Assembly: GCA_964246975.1 (NCBI GenBank)
Contig: CAXTSL010000023.1
Span: forward strand, 1 to 33,995
DNA from: Glacieibacterium sp964246975
Lineage (GTDB): Bacteria; Pseudomonadota; Alphaproteobacteria; Sphingomonadales; Sphingomonadaceae
Length of the DNA stretch: 33,995 bases
Direction: 5' to 3'
The notes beneath the pieces were generated by a model, which was given only the letters and a program-made list of their open reading frames with translations, was not told the DNA's origin and ran no database searches. Position 1 is the first letter of the stretch, and each line of letters begins with the position of its first letter. A program made the position numbers and the translations under genes. Shown here piece by piece: positions 24,724 through 33,311 of the stretch.

Positions 24724-24818
24724 CCATGCGTAGTGCCGAAACTCAAGGGATTACGGCTTTCTGGAAAGATTTTGTTAACCGAAAAGTGTAAAGTTTTCCG
24801 ACACGTTGCCGCCCGCTT

Positions 24819-25559
24819 TTACTGCCGCCGCCGCGATCGCGACCAGATATTGAGGCCCTCCACGACCGCCGAGAACGCCATCGCGGCATAGACATAACCC
24901 TTGTCGACATGCGCCCCGAAGCCTTCGGCGATCAGTGTCATGCCGATCATCAGCAGAAACCCCAGCGCCAGCATGACGACCGTCGGATTCTTCGCGATGA
25001 ACGCCGACAGCGGCCCCGACGCCCACAGCATCGCCGCGACCGCGACGACGACGGCGACGACCATGACGGGCACGTGCGGGGTCATCCCGACCGCCGTAAT
25101 GATTGAATCGAGGCTGAAGACGAGGTCGAGCGCGATGATCTGGCCGATTGCGCTGGCGAAGTTGAGGGTCGGCGGCGCGGGCTTGTCGGTATCGAAGGCA
25201 CCGCCCGTCGGTGCCGGATCGAGACTGTGGTGGATTTCCTTGGTGGCCTTCCAGACGAGGAACAGCCCGCCCGCGATGAGGATCAGGTCGCGCCACGAAA
25301 AGCCGTGCCCGAACGCCTCGAAGATCGGCCTGGTCAGCGTCACGATGAACGCGACCGTGCCGAGCAGCGCAAGCCGCAAGCCCAGCGCCAGCCCGATGCC
25401 GATCCGCCGCGCGCGTGCCTGCATGGCGGGCGGCAGCTTGTTGGTCAGGATCGAGATGAAGACAAGGTTGTCGATGCCGAGCACGACCTCCATCGCGATC
25501 AGGGTCGCCAGCGCCACCCAAGTCGCGGGTTGCGAGAACAGCGTTAGGAGATCGGCCAT
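24819..25559 (-). CDS. TerC-family integral membrane protein
   Basis: Polytopic membrane protein of 246 residues of the TerC/YoaE type. The acidic membrane motifs EVVLGIDNLVFI (first helix) and LDLVFSLDSIITAVGM (central helix) are diagnostic. About seven hydrophobic segments are visible, with a hydrophilic loop at about residues 110-130. Members are linked to tellurium resistance or metal (especially Mn) export coupled to exoenzyme metalation; the substrate here is unknown. It starts at 25559, 49 bases after the stop of the next upstream gene, too close for a yybP-ykoY riboswitch, and I see none. Confidence 0.88.
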   Translation of the reverse strand: MADLLTLFSQPATWVALATLIAMEVVLGIDNLVFISILTNKLPPAMQARARRIGIGLALGLRLALLGTVAFIVTLTRPIFEAFGHGFSWRDLILIAGGLFLVWKATKEIHHSLDPAPTGGAFDTDKPAPPTLNFASAIGQIIALDLVFSLDSIITAVGMTPHVPVMVVAVVVAVAAMLWASGPLSAFIAKNPTVVMLALGFLLMIGMTLIAEGFGAHVDKGYVYAAMAFSAVVEGLNIWSRSRRRQ

Positions 25560-25608
25560 GCGCGGCTAGGTGGCGAGCGACGCACCGTTTCGCAAGCGTC
25601 GGGCGCGC

Positions 25609-27114
25609 TTATTCGTCGTCGGCGCCAAGTTCGAAGCGGCTGGGCTTTTCGCCGCGTCCGATTGCCTCGACGAGTTGCGCGGCGCCGACCGACGCGCTGC
25701 CGCCGTGGGGATTGTTGGCGATCGGCGTCAGCAGCGCGACCGCCTGCGCCTTGTCGCCGCGCCGCGCCAGGACCAGCGCCGCCGTCGCCGCAATCTCGCC
25801 GACATCGGGGGCGAGGGCATTGGCCCGCAGCAGCACCTCGACCTCGCGGTCGGGGAGATCGAGCGAATCGAAGCTGCGCGCGTGCGCGAACAGGATGCGG
25901 TAATCGTCTGGCCGCGCCGCGTTGGCGCGGGCGAGCAGCTTGCGCGCCGCCAGCCGCGCCGTTGGGTCGCCCGCATCGTCGAGCATCGCGACGCCGCGCA
26001 GGTACAGCGCCTGCGCATCGCCGGGATCGCGCGCCAGCAGCGCACCGAGCCGCGCCAGCCCATCGGCGCGGTCGCCCAGCTTGATCTCCGCTTCCGCCCG
26101 CGTTGCATCGGCGAAGGCATCGCCGGTCGCCGGGGTCGCGCGCCGTATCGTTTGGAGCAGGCGGGCGCGCGCGGCCGTGGTTTCCGGTTTTGGCTTCGCG
26201 GGCGGGGCGCTGAGCATAGCGAGCCGGACGGCGGGCAGCAACAGGTCGTTCGCCGATTTGGGCAGCGCCGTTACCGCCGTCACCGGATCGCTCGCCGCCG
26301 CCACGCCGCTGATCCGCGAGCGCGAGAAATCATGGCCCTTGAGATACGCGCGCAACCGCTCGCCGAACGCTTCGAAGCCGACCCCGAAGCACTCGCCGAA
26401 CGCCGTCGCGGCGGGTTCGCCGCGATTCAGCGCCGCCAGATAACGATTGAGCTGCTGCCGCCGCGCCGGTTCGCGCGACAGATAATGGACGGTCAACCAG
26501 CTCTGCGCATAAAATTGTGCGACCTGCTCGACCGTTTTGAAGTCGCCGACCCGCGCGGTCATGACTTGCTGCATCGGCAGCCACTTCATCAGAAGGAGGC
26601 CGAACACACGGCCCTTGTCGAAACCGCCGAACTCGGCCCAGCCGGGGCCGAATTGAGCGGTCGAAAGATATTCGGCGAAACCCTCGACGTACCACGCCGG
26701 ATAGGCGGCGCGCGTCGCGTGAAACATGAAGTAATGCGTATATTCATGAAAGATCGTTAGGCTGACGCCGCCGCCGAAATTGCTGCGCGCACGATCGGTC
26801 GCGATAAACGCGCCGGTCGTGCCGGGACTCGACGCATAAAATCCGACGACTTCCGCGCCGGCTACGCCCAGTCCCGGGAAATCGCGGCCCTGGACGAAAT
26901 AGACCGCCAAGGGCGAGATGCCTTGCGGGTCCAGACCTGTGAGCCGCCGCACGAGGGCGTCGAACTGCTGCAACTTGGTGAGTTGTATACGCAGATCGCG
27001 GTCGGTGGTCCGCGAATAACCGACGAATGCCGGACTGTCGGCACGCAAGCACGCCGCCCGAACCGGCGCGGCGAGCGTAACCAGCAGAGCGAGCGACGCT
27101 GCAGCGCGGAACAT
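25609..27114 (-). CDS. Secreted HExxH metallopeptidase-like protein with TPR region
   Basis: Protein of 501 residues. The ATG at 27114 gives a signal peptide (AAASLALLVTLAAPVRA). The N-terminal half resembles the gluzincin 'peptidase MA-like' group: H123-E-Y-T-H127 and, 17 residues after H127, WYVEGFAEYL supplying the Glu ligand. The C-terminal half (about 330-490) is helical with TPR-like units (GDAQALYLRGVAMLDD, RPDDYRILFAHARSFD, ALVLARRGDKAQAVALL). It is likely periplasmic or secreted, and proteolysis has not been shown for close relatives. The terC gene lies 49 bases downstream, possibly in the same transcript, and the alcohol dehydrogenase ends 40 bases upstream. Confidence 0.75.
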   Translation of the reverse strand: MFRAAASLALLVTLAAPVRAACLRADSPAFVGYSRTTDRDLRIQLTKLQQFDALVRRLTGLDPQGISPLAVYFVQGRDFPGLGVAGAEVVGFYASSPGTTGAFIATDRARSNFGGGVSLTIFHEYTHYFMFHATRAAYPAWYVEGFAEYLSTAQFGPGWAEFGGFDKGRVFGLLLMKWLPMQQVMTARVGDFKTVEQVAQFYAQSWLTVHYLSREPARRQQLNRYLAALNRGEPAATAFGECFGVGFEAFGERLRAYLKGHDFSRSRISGVAAASDPVTAVTALPKSANDLLLPAVRLAMLSAPPAKPKPETTAARARLLQTIRRATPATGDAFADATRAEAEIKLGDRADGLARLGALLARDPGDAQALYLRGVAMLDDAGDPTARLAARKLLARANAARPDDYRILFAHARSFDSLDLPDREVEVLLRANALAPDVGEIAATAALVLARRGDKAQAVALLTPIANNPHGGSASVGAAQLVEAIGRGEKPSRFELGADDE

Positions 27115-27153
27115 CGAGGCAGTCTGACGGCACCGCAGCGCGCGCACAAGTCC

Positions 27154-28347
27154 TTATGGCTTGAGCACAACCTTGCGGAACTCGTCCTGCTTGTCCTTGA
27201 AATTCTTATAGGCCATCGGCGCGTCGCTGAGCGGCAGGCGGTGGCTGATGACGACGCGCGGGTCGATGTCGCCGCGCTCGATCCGGTCGAGCAGGGGTTT
27301 GAGATAGCGGTGAACGTGCGTCTGCCCGGTCTTGAAGCTCAGCCCCTTGTTCATCGCCGCACCGAACGGGATCTTGTCGAGGAAGCCGCCATAGACGCCG
27401 GGAATGCTCACCGTGCCCGCCTTGCGGCAGGCGAGGATCGCCTCGCGCAGCACGTGCGGGCGGTCGGTGCCGAGGCCGACGGCCTGCTTGGCGCGGTCGA
27501 TGACATTGTCGAGCGCCAGGCCGTGGGCCTCCATGCCGACGGCATCGATGCAACGGTCGGGGCCACGCCCGCCGGTCATCTCGTTGAGCGCATCGAGGAT
27601 ATGGACCAGCTCGAAGTTGAGGCACTCGGCCCCCGCCTCCTCGGCAAGCTTGAGCCGCGCCTCGCGGTGGTCGATGGCGATAACGCGCTCGGCCCCCAGC
27701 ATGAAGCACGAGCGGATGGCGAACTGCCCGACGGGGCCGCAGCCCCACACCGCGACGGTGTCGCCGGGTTCGATGTCGCACTGCTCGGCGGCCATGTAGC
27801 CGGTCGGAAAAATGTCGGTGAGAAACAGCACCTGATCGTCCTCGAGGTGGTCGGGCACGACCATCGGGCCGGTGTCGGCGAAGGGCACGCGGACATATTC
27901 GGCCTGCCCGCCCGCGAAACCGCCGGTCATGTGGCTATAGCCGAACAGCCCCGAGGGCGAATGCCCCATCAGCGTCTCGGCGATATCCTGGTTGTCGGCG
28001 GGACTCGAATTGTCGCAGCACGACCACAGGTCCTTCTGGCAGAAGAAACAGTTGCCGCAGGCAATGGTGAACGGCACGACGACGCGCTGCCCGACCTTGA
28101 GCGCGTGGCCGTTGGCGTCGCCGTTGCGGTGCGCCGCGCCGACATCGACGACTTCGCCCATGAACTCGTGGCCCATGATGTCGCCCTTCATCATCGTCGG
28201 GATGACGGCATCGTAGAGGTGCAGGTCCGACCCGCAGATCGCCGTCGACGTGACCTTAATGATCGCATCGCGCGGGTTCAGGATTTCGGGATCGGGAACG
28301 GTATCGACGCGAATGTCGTGCTTGCCGTGCCAGGTAACTGCGCGCAT
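27154..28347 (-). CDS. Zinc-dependent alcohol/formaldehyde dehydrogenase-like protein
   Basis: Medium-chain dehydrogenase/reductase of 397 residues. Catalytic zinc ligands are C38 in AICGSDLH, the His-Glu pair in MGHEFMGEV, and a site near GCG. The structural-zinc lobe is GNCFFCQKDLWSCC. The Rossmann motif VWGCGPVGQ precedes IAIDHRE, whose Asp indicates NAD preference. The overall pattern resembles the bacterial formaldehyde-dehydrogenase-like group; the substrate is unknown. The start ATG at 28345-28347 lies 17 bases from the repeat at 28364-28471, which separates it from the SRPBCC gene on the same strand. Confidence 0.88.
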   Translation of the reverse strand: MRAVTWHGKHDIRVDTVPDPEILNPRDAIIKVTSTAICGSDLHLYDAVIPTMMKGDIMGHEFMGEVVDVGAAHRNGDANGHALKVGQRVVVPFTIACGNCFFCQKDLWSCCDNSSPADNQDIAETLMGHSPSGLFGYSHMTGGFAGGQAEYVRVPFADTGPMVVPDHLEDDQVLFLTDIFPTGYMAAEQCDIEPGDTVAVWGCGPVGQFAIRSCFMLGAERVIAIDHREARLKLAEEAGAECLNFELVHILDALNEMTGGRGPDRCIDAVGMEAHGLALDNVIDRAKQAVGLGTDRPHVLREAILACRKAGTVSIPGVYGGFLDKIPFGAAMNKGLSFKTGQTHVHRYLKPLLDRIERGDIDPRVVISHRLPLSDAPMAYKNFKDKQDEFRKVVLKP

Positions 28348-28363
28348 TGGTTCTTCCTTCCTT

Positions 28364-28471
28364 CGTCATCCCCGCGAAGGCGGGGACCCAGCCCGCTTCA
28401 CAAGAAAGAGTGGCAGCTTTGCTGAAGCCATAGTTCAAGAGGACTGGGTCCCCGCCTTCGCGGGGATGACG
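28364..28471. repeat. Inverted repeat with perfect 28-base arms (family D)
   Basis: The arms 28364-28391 (starting CGTCATCCCCGCGAAGG) and 28444-28471 are exact inverse complements, separated by 52 bases. Each arm also contains its own small hairpin (CCCCGC-GAAG-GCGGGG). This CGTCATCCCCGCGAAGGCGGGG module is a REP-like sequence that I recognise as common in proteobacterial genomes. It occupies most of the gap between two same-strand genes. Confidence 0.9.
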
Positions 28472-28480
28472 AACGCACGT

Positions 28481-29245
28481 TCAGGCTTTGGGGGCGTTCG
28501 CCACCATCTCGGCATGCGTCCGCGCGTTGGTCGACACTTCGCCCGCCTCGATCAGGCTTTTCAGGCGTTTGAGGTCGCGGCGCGTCTGGATGCCGGGCTC
28601 CTGTTGCGTCAGCTTCGCGGCATAGCGCCCCAGACTGCCGCCCGGCGGCTGATAGGCGATCAGCGCATGGATTTCGGTGCCGCGCCCGCCCGCCGCGTCG
28701 CGCAGCTCGATGCGACCGCGGTTGGGCACCTTGCTGCCCTCTACCGATTCCCACGCAAAGCGCTCGCGTGGCAGGTCCTCGGTGATCGTCGCGACGGTTT
28801 CGACCGGCCCGCCGGGTCCCGCGCTGGTGAAGGTCAGGCGGTCGCCTTCCGCCTTCGCAGCCTTGATGTTGACCATGAACGACGGCCAGCGCTCGACTTC
28901 GCGCAACACCGCCCAGACGGTATCGCGGTCGGCGTTGACGCTGACCGCGCGCGGGGCCTTGGCGGCGCTCGTCCAGCCCGCCTTCTTCGCCAGCCGCCGC
29001 TCGTCGGGTTCGGTGCCGAGCAGGCGCTTGGCGGGATCGCTGCCGCCGACACCGCGCGCCACCAGCACGCCGCCCGCAAGCCCGAAGATGACGCCGAGCG
29101 CACCCTTCGATTGCGTCGCGACCAGCCCCAGCACCGTGCCCGCCGCGACCGACAAGGCACGCTCGGTGGCGCCGAGATTGGCGACCGGATCCTTGTGCGT
29201 GCCGGGCGGTGCTGCATCGGTCGAGCGGGCGGCGAGCGTGGCCAT
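28481..29245 (-). CDS. SRPBCC-family protein with N-terminal membrane segment
   Basis: Protein of 254 residues. The N-terminal region (about 25-70) resembles a DUF2892/YgaP-type membrane hairpin (ATERALSVAAGTVLGLVA, GALGVIFGLAGGVLVARG). After a linker follows a START/polyketide-cyclase-like SRPBCC domain (about 97-230), with SVNADRDTVWAVLREVERWPSFM, VETVATITEDLPRERFAWESVEG and AYQPPGGSLGRYAAKL. Such domains bind hydrophobic ligands in a deep cavity; the ligand is unknown. It precedes the zinc dehydrogenase on the same strand, and the two may be cotranscribed through the intervening repeat. Confidence 0.8.
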   Translation of the reverse strand: MATLAARSTDAAPPGTHKDPVANLGATERALSVAAGTVLGLVATQSKGALGVIFGLAGGVLVARGVGGSDPAKRLLGTEPDERRLAKKAGWTSAAKAPRAVSVNADRDTVWAVLREVERWPSFMVNIKAAKAEGDRLTFTSAGPGGPVETVATITEDLPRERFAWESVEGSKVPNRGRIELRDAAGGRGTEIHALIAYQPPGGSLGRYAAKLTQQEPGIQTRRDLKRLKSLIEAGEVSTNARTHAEMVANAPKA

Positions 29246-29460
29246 CGGCGTGTCCTGCTATGCTGTCGGCGTCGCGAGCCTGAACCGTGGAATGCACCAG
29301 CGGTTCCCGTCTTTTATCGGCTCGCCAGCGCATCGGTTTTGCGCTACGCAACGAGTCGGGGCGGTGTGGTCGGGTGCGATGGTCGCGCCTGAGGCATTGT
29401 TCCGGGAACTGTGACGGACGGCCTCGCGTTCAACCCGCCAGCACAACACGCGGCGCACGC

Positions 29461-29490
29461 ACGACATTCTGTGACATTCGGCACTAAAAT
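29461..29490 (+). promoter_or_regulatory. Possible sigma-70-type promoter of the cold-shock gene
   Basis: ACGACA (29461-29466) and TAAAAT (29485-29490) are separated by 18 bases, giving a start near 29497 and a leader of about 22 bases. The match at -35 is only four of six. The rest of the 273-base spacer 29246-29518 shows nothing clearer. Confidence 0.35.
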
Positions 29491-29518
29491 TCTACGGCAA
29501 GCGAAAGACTAGACTGAC

Positions 29519-30364
29519 ATGGGTTTCGATAAGCGGGGACGCGGTCCCTCACGTGGCGGCGGGTTCGACAAGCGCGAGCGCGGGTTCGACCAGTTCGAGG
29601 GCGGCGGCGACCGCTTCGGCGGCGGCGGCGGCGGGGATCGCTTCGGCGGTGGCGGCGGCGACCGTTTCGGCGGCGGCGGCGGCGGCGGCTTCGGTGGGCG
29701 TCCCGGTGGCTTCGGCGGTCGTCCGGCGGGCGGCGGCGGTTTTGGCGGGCCGCGCCCGCCGCGCGACATGGGTCCCGGCATCAACCTCGGCACCGCCAAG
29801 GGCAGCGTCAAGTTCTTCAACGGTCAGAAGGGCTTCGGCTTCGTCGTCCGCGATGACGGCGGCGAGGACGTGTTCGTCCACATCTCGGCGGTCGAGCAGG
29901 CCGGGCTGACCGGCCTTGCCGACGGCCAGCCGCTCGAGTTTACCCTCACCGAGCGCAACGGTCGCGTTTCGGCGACCGACCTCGTCATCGACGGCGAGCC
30001 GATGCCGGTCAGCGACCGTGCACCCCCGCGCGACCGCGATGCCGGCGGCGGCTTCGGCGGACGTTCGAACGACGGTCCGCGCGGCGGCGGCTATGGCGGC
30101 GCGAGCCGCGAGTTCGGCGGCGGCGCTGGCGGCGGCGGCACTTCGGCCCCCGGCGAGCGAGTCGAGGGCACCGTCAAGTTCTTCAACGGCACCAAGGGCT
30201 TCGGCTTCATCCAGCGCGAAGACGGCGGGCCGGATGCGTTCGTCCACATCTCGGCGGTCGAGCGCGCCGGCATGTCGGGCCTCGGCGAAGGTCAGCGCGT
30301 CAGCTTCCAGCTCGAGGAAGACCGGCGCGGCAAGCAGGCGGCGATCAACCTCACCGCGCTGTAA
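29519..30364 (+). CDS. Double cold-shock-domain protein with glycine-rich N-terminus
   Basis: Protein of 281 residues. Residues of about 1-95 are a low-complexity Gly/Arg/Phe/Asp-rich region built on GGGDRFGG and FGGRPGG units. Two cold-shock domains follow: CSD1 from residue 98 (SVKFFNGQKGFGFVVRDD, DVFVHISAVEQAG) and CSD2 from residue 217 (TVKFFNGTKGFGFIQRED, AFVHISAVERAG). Both have intact RNP1 and RNP2 motifs. A second Gly/Arg linker joins them. CSDs bind single-stranded RNA/DNA; the disordered Gly/Arg arm recalls eukaryotic RNA-binding proteins. No strong Shine-Dalgarno sequence precedes the ATG. A terminator follows at 30391. Confidence 0.92.
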   Translation: MGFDKRGRGPSRGGGFDKRERGFDQFEGGGDRFGGGGGGDRFGGGGGDRFGGGGGGGFGGRPGGFGGRPAGGGGFGGPRPPRDMGPGINLGTAKGSVKFFNGQKGFGFVVRDDGGEDVFVHISAVEQAGLTGLADGQPLEFTLTERNGRVSATDLVIDGEPMPVSDRAPPRDRDAGGGFGGRSNDGPRGGGYGGASREFGGGAGGGGTSAPGERVEGTVKFFNGTKGFGFIQREDGGPDAFVHISAVERAGMSGLGEGQRVSFQLEEDRRGKQAAINLTAL

Positions 30365-30390
30365 ATCATCATACGGCTGGACCGCATGAT

Positions 30391-30420
30391 CGGGGACCGT
30401 GGCAACACGGTCCCCGTTTT
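30391..30420 (+). terminator. Rho-independent terminator of the cold-shock gene
   Basis: An 11-base-pair perfect stem (CGGGGACCGTG / CACGGTCCCCG) with a GCAA tetraloop is followed by TTTT on the plus strand, 26 bases beyond the stop codon. On the minus strand no T-tract follows, so it probably does not serve hup. Confidence 0.88.
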
Positions 30421-30435
30421 GCGTTGGGTCCCGCG

Positions 30436-30714
30436 CTACGACGCGTTGCAGGCGTCCTTCAGCGCCTTGCCGACGCGGAACTTGGGCACCGCGCTCGCCT
30501 TGATCTCCATCGGTTCGCGCGTGCGCGGGTTGAGCGTCGTCGACGCCTTGCGCTGCGTCACGACGAAGCTGCCGAAGCCGACGAGGCGCACCTCTTCGCC
30601 GCGCCCCAAGCTCGCCGTGATTGCTTCGATCACCGCCTCGACGGCCCGCGCCGCGTCGCGCGTGCCTAATCCCGCCGCCTCGGCAACTGCGCCGACCAGT
30701 TCCTGCTTGTTCAC
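30436..30714 (-). CDS. hup: HU-family DNA-binding protein
   Basis: Nucleoid protein of 92 residues. The N-terminal helices MNKQELVGAVAEAAGLGT and VEAVIEAITASLGRG, the strand VRLVGFGSFVV, the DNA-clasping arm with NPRTREPMEI, and the final FRVGKALKDA are typical of HU. The start is GTG at 30712-30714, preceded by AGGTAGG-like sequence. The gene lies 112 bases downstream of lon, a common neighbour of hupB in proteobacteria, and is separated from it by a probable terminator, so it should have its own promoter. Confidence 0.93.
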   Translation of the reverse strand: MNKQELVGAVAEAAGLGTRDAARAVEAVIEAITASLGRGEEVRLVGFGSFVVTQRKASTTLNPRTREPMEIKASAVPKFRVGKALKDACNAS

Positions 30715-30768
30715 ACACCTACCTTGAATCGCCCCCGGACAGGGTGCGCGCGGCGGGGTCGACAAGTC

Positions 30769-30799
30769 AAAAGGAAAGCGCCGGTTGCCCGACGCTTCC
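30769..30799 (-). terminator. Probable terminator of lon
   Basis: On the minus strand GGAAGCGTCGG pairs with CCGGCGCTTTCC (one G-U pair and one bulge) around a GCAA loop and is followed by TTTT. It begins about 28 bases beyond the lon stop and ahead of hup. Confidence 0.6.
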
Positions 30800-30826
30800 C
30801 TTCGACCCGTGCCGCGAACGCGCCGG

Positions 30827-33220
30827 TCAGTGCAGCGCAATCTCGGGGGCGAGGCCGCCGTCGGGCACCACCGCAAGTTCGGCAGGTTCGACCCAGTCGA
30901 TCGGGATCAGCGGCATCGTCAGCGCCGCCGCCAGCACCTGATCGACGTGCGCGACGGGGATGATCCGCAAGCCTTCGGTGACGTTCTTCGGGATTTCGGC
31001 GAGATCCTTCTCGTTTTCCGCCGGAATCATCACCGTCGTGATGCCGCCGCGCAGTGCCGCAAGCAGCTTTTCCTTCAGGCCGCCGATCGGCAGCACGCGA
31101 CCGCGCAGCGTCACCTCGCCGGTCATCGCAAAGTCCTTGCGGACCGGAATGCCCGTCAGCGTCGAGACGATCGCCGTCACCATGCCGACACCGGCGCTCG
31201 GCCCGTCCTTGGGCGTCGCGCCCTCGGGGACGTGGACGTGGATATCCTTCTTCTCGAACAGGCTCGGCTTGATGCCGTACTGCACCGAGCGCGCCTTGAC
31301 GAAGCTCAGCGCCGCCTGGATCGATTCGGTCATCACGTCGCCGAGCTTGCCGGTGGTCTTGATCAGCCCCTTGCCGGGGGCCGTAACGGCCTCGATGGTC
31401 AGCAACTCGCCGCCGACCTCGGTCCACGCCAGCCCCGTCACCGCGCCGACCTGATCCTCGACCTCGCCGACCCCGAAGCGGTACTTCCGCACGCCCGCGA
31501 ACTCGTGGAGGTTGTCGCTGTCGACGGTGACGCTCGGCGCCTTATTTTCAAGGATGCGCCGCAGCGACTTGCGCGCCAGCTTCGCCAGCTCGCGTTCGAG
31601 CGTCCGCACCCCGGCCTCGCGCGTATAATAGCGGATCAGGTCGCGCAGCGCGCCGTCGGTGACCGCGAACTCGTGCGCCTTGAGGCCGTGGTTGTCGTAC
31701 TGCTTGGCGAGCAGGTGGCGCTTGGCGATCTCGACCTTCTCGTCCTCGGTGTAGCCCGACAGCGTGATGATCTCCATGCGGTCGAGCAGCGCCTGCGGCA
31801 TGTTGAGCGAGTTGGCGGTCGTCACGAACATCACGTCCGACAGATCGTAGTCGATCTCGAGATAATGGTCGTTGAACGCCTTGTTCTGCTCGGGATCGAG
31901 CACCTCGAGCAGCGCCGACGACGGATCGCCGCGGAAGTCCGCGCCGAGCTTGTCGATCTCGTCGAGCAGGAACAGCGGGTTCGACGTCCCGGCCTTCTTG
32001 AGGTTCTGGATGACCTTGCCGGGCAGCGAGCCGATATAGGTGCGGCGGTGGCCACGAATTTCGGCCTCGTCGCGCATCCCGCCCAATGACTGGCGCACGA
32101 ACTCGCGCCCCGTCGCCTTGGCGATGCTGCGGCCGAGCGAGGTCTTGCCGACGCCCGGCGGGCCGACGAGGCAGAGGATCGGACCTTTCAGCTTGTTGGT
32201 CCGCACCTGCACACCGAGATAATCGACGATCCGGTCCTTGACCTTCTCGAGGCCATAATGATCGTCGTCGAGCACCTTTTGCGCCGCGACGATGTCCTTC
32301 TTGACCTTCGACTTCTTGCCCCACGGCAGGCCGAGCAACACGTCGAGATAGTTGCGCACAACGGTCGCTTCCGCCGACTGCGGGGCCATCGCCTTGAGCT
32401 TCTTCAACTCGCTGATGGCGCGGTCGCGCGCCTCCTTCGGCAGCTTGGCGCGGGCGATCTTCTCCTCGATCTCGGTAACTTCGTCCTTGGCCTCCTCGCC
32501 CTCGCCCAGCTCGCGCTGGATCGCCTTCATCTGCTCGTTGAGATAATATTCGCGCTGCGTCTTCTCCATCTGGCGCTTGACGCGACTGCGGATCTTCTTC
32601 TCGACCTGCATGACGCCCATCTCGCCTTCCATGAACCCGAAGACGAGTTCGAGGCGCTTGGCGACGTCGAATTCACCAAGGATCTGCTGCTTGTCGGCGA
32701 TCTTGAGGTTGAGGTTAGCAGCGACGGTGTCGGCGAAACGCGCCGCGTCGTCGATCTGGTTGATCTGAACGGCGATCTCGGGCGCGGTCTTTTTGTTGAG
32801 CTTGACGTAGGCCTCGAACTGCTTCGCCGCCGAGCGCACCAGCGCCTCGACCTGCGTCGCGTCGCCGGGCGTTTCCGCGACCGTCTCGATGCCCGCGACC
32901 AGATGATCGCCGGTCGCATCGAGGTCCGCGAGTTTCGCGCGCGACTGGCCTTCGACGAGCACCTTCACCGTACCGTCGGGCAGCTTGAGCAGTTGGAGCA
33001 CCGTCGCGACGGTGCCGATGTCGTAGAGGTCGTCGGCACCGGGGTCTTCGTCGCCCGGGTTCTTCTGGCTGAGCAGGAACACGGTCTTGTCGCCGTGCAT
33101 CACCGCTTCGAGCGCCTTCACCGATTTCTCGCGACCGACGAACAGCGGCACGATCATCTGGGGAAAGACGACGATATCGCGCAGCGGCAGCACCGGCAGG
33201 GTCGTCGGGACATTGGTCAT
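30827..33220 (-). CDS. lon: ATP-dependent protease Lon
   Basis: Lon of 797 residues, a homohexameric AAA+ serine protease that degrades misfolded and regulatory proteins in the cytoplasm. The N-terminal substrate domain begins VLPLRDIVVFPQMIVPLFVGR. Walker A is GPPGVGKTS with K359, Walker B is FLLDEIDKL, and the Ser-Lys catalytic dyad is S675 (DGPSAGVGM) and K718 (GGLKEK), spaced as in E. coli. The ATG at 33220 gives the standard N-terminus; the frame is open far upstream but that part is not Lon-like. A sigma-32-like promoter lies 53-81 bases upstream. Confidence 0.98.
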   Translation of the reverse strand: MTNVPTTLPVLPLRDIVVFPQMIVPLFVGREKSVKALEAVMHGDKTVFLLSQKNPGDEDPGADDLYDIGTVATVLQLLKLPDGTVKVLVEGQSRAKLADLDATGDHLVAGIETVAETPGDATQVEALVRSAAKQFEAYVKLNKKTAPEIAVQINQIDDAARFADTVAANLNLKIADKQQILGEFDVAKRLELVFGFMEGEMGVMQVEKKIRSRVKRQMEKTQREYYLNEQMKAIQRELGEGEEAKDEVTEIEEKIARAKLPKEARDRAISELKKLKAMAPQSAEATVVRNYLDVLLGLPWGKKSKVKKDIVAAQKVLDDDHYGLEKVKDRIVDYLGVQVRTNKLKGPILCLVGPPGVGKTSLGRSIAKATGREFVRQSLGGMRDEAEIRGHRRTYIGSLPGKVIQNLKKAGTSNPLFLLDEIDKLGADFRGDPSSALLEVLDPEQNKAFNDHYLEIDYDLSDVMFVTTANSLNMPQALLDRMEIITLSGYTEDEKVEIAKRHLLAKQYDNHGLKAHEFAVTDGALRDLIRYYTREAGVRTLERELAKLARKSLRRILENKAPSVTVDSDNLHEFAGVRKYRFGVGEVEDQVGAVTGLAWTEVGGELLTIEAVTAPGKGLIKTTGKLGDVMTESIQAALSFVKARSVQYGIKPSLFEKKDIHVHVPEGATPKDGPSAGVGMVTAIVSTLTGIPVRKDFAMTGEVTLRGRVLPIGGLKEKLLAALRGGITTVMIPAENEKDLAEIPKNVTEGLRIIPVAHVDQVLAAALTMPLIPIDWVEPAELAVVPDGGLAPEIALH

Positions 33221-33272
33221 TGGGTCGAACACTCCCTCGTCCCGCAGTGTACGGCGGAACTCTCTGGAAGCG

Positions 33273-33301
33273 ATATGGGGGTTCCATGCGTCCGCATCAA
33301 T
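33273..33301 (-). promoter_or_regulatory. Predicted heat-shock (sigma-32) promoter of lon
   Basis: The minus strand carries ATTGATG (33295-33301) and CCCCCATAT (33273-33281) with 13 bases between them. This resembles the sigma-32 consensus CTTGAAA-N11-16-CCCCATNT, with a near-perfect -10. It precedes the classic heat-shock gene lon, with a predicted leader of about 45 bases, and lies just after the stop of the dehydrogenase gene. Confidence 0.5.
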
Positions 33302-33311
33302 CCGGCGCGTT

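Noticed and set aside
24779..24801. Small inverted repeat GAAAA...TTTTC between terC and the PEP-CTERM gene
   Set aside because: It has only about five paired bases with a mismatch outside, too weak to call a terminator or operator.
25560..25608. Mn-sensing yybP-ykoY riboswitch before the TerC-family gene
   Set aside because: Only 49 bases separate it from the upstream gene and no riboswitch-like stems are visible.
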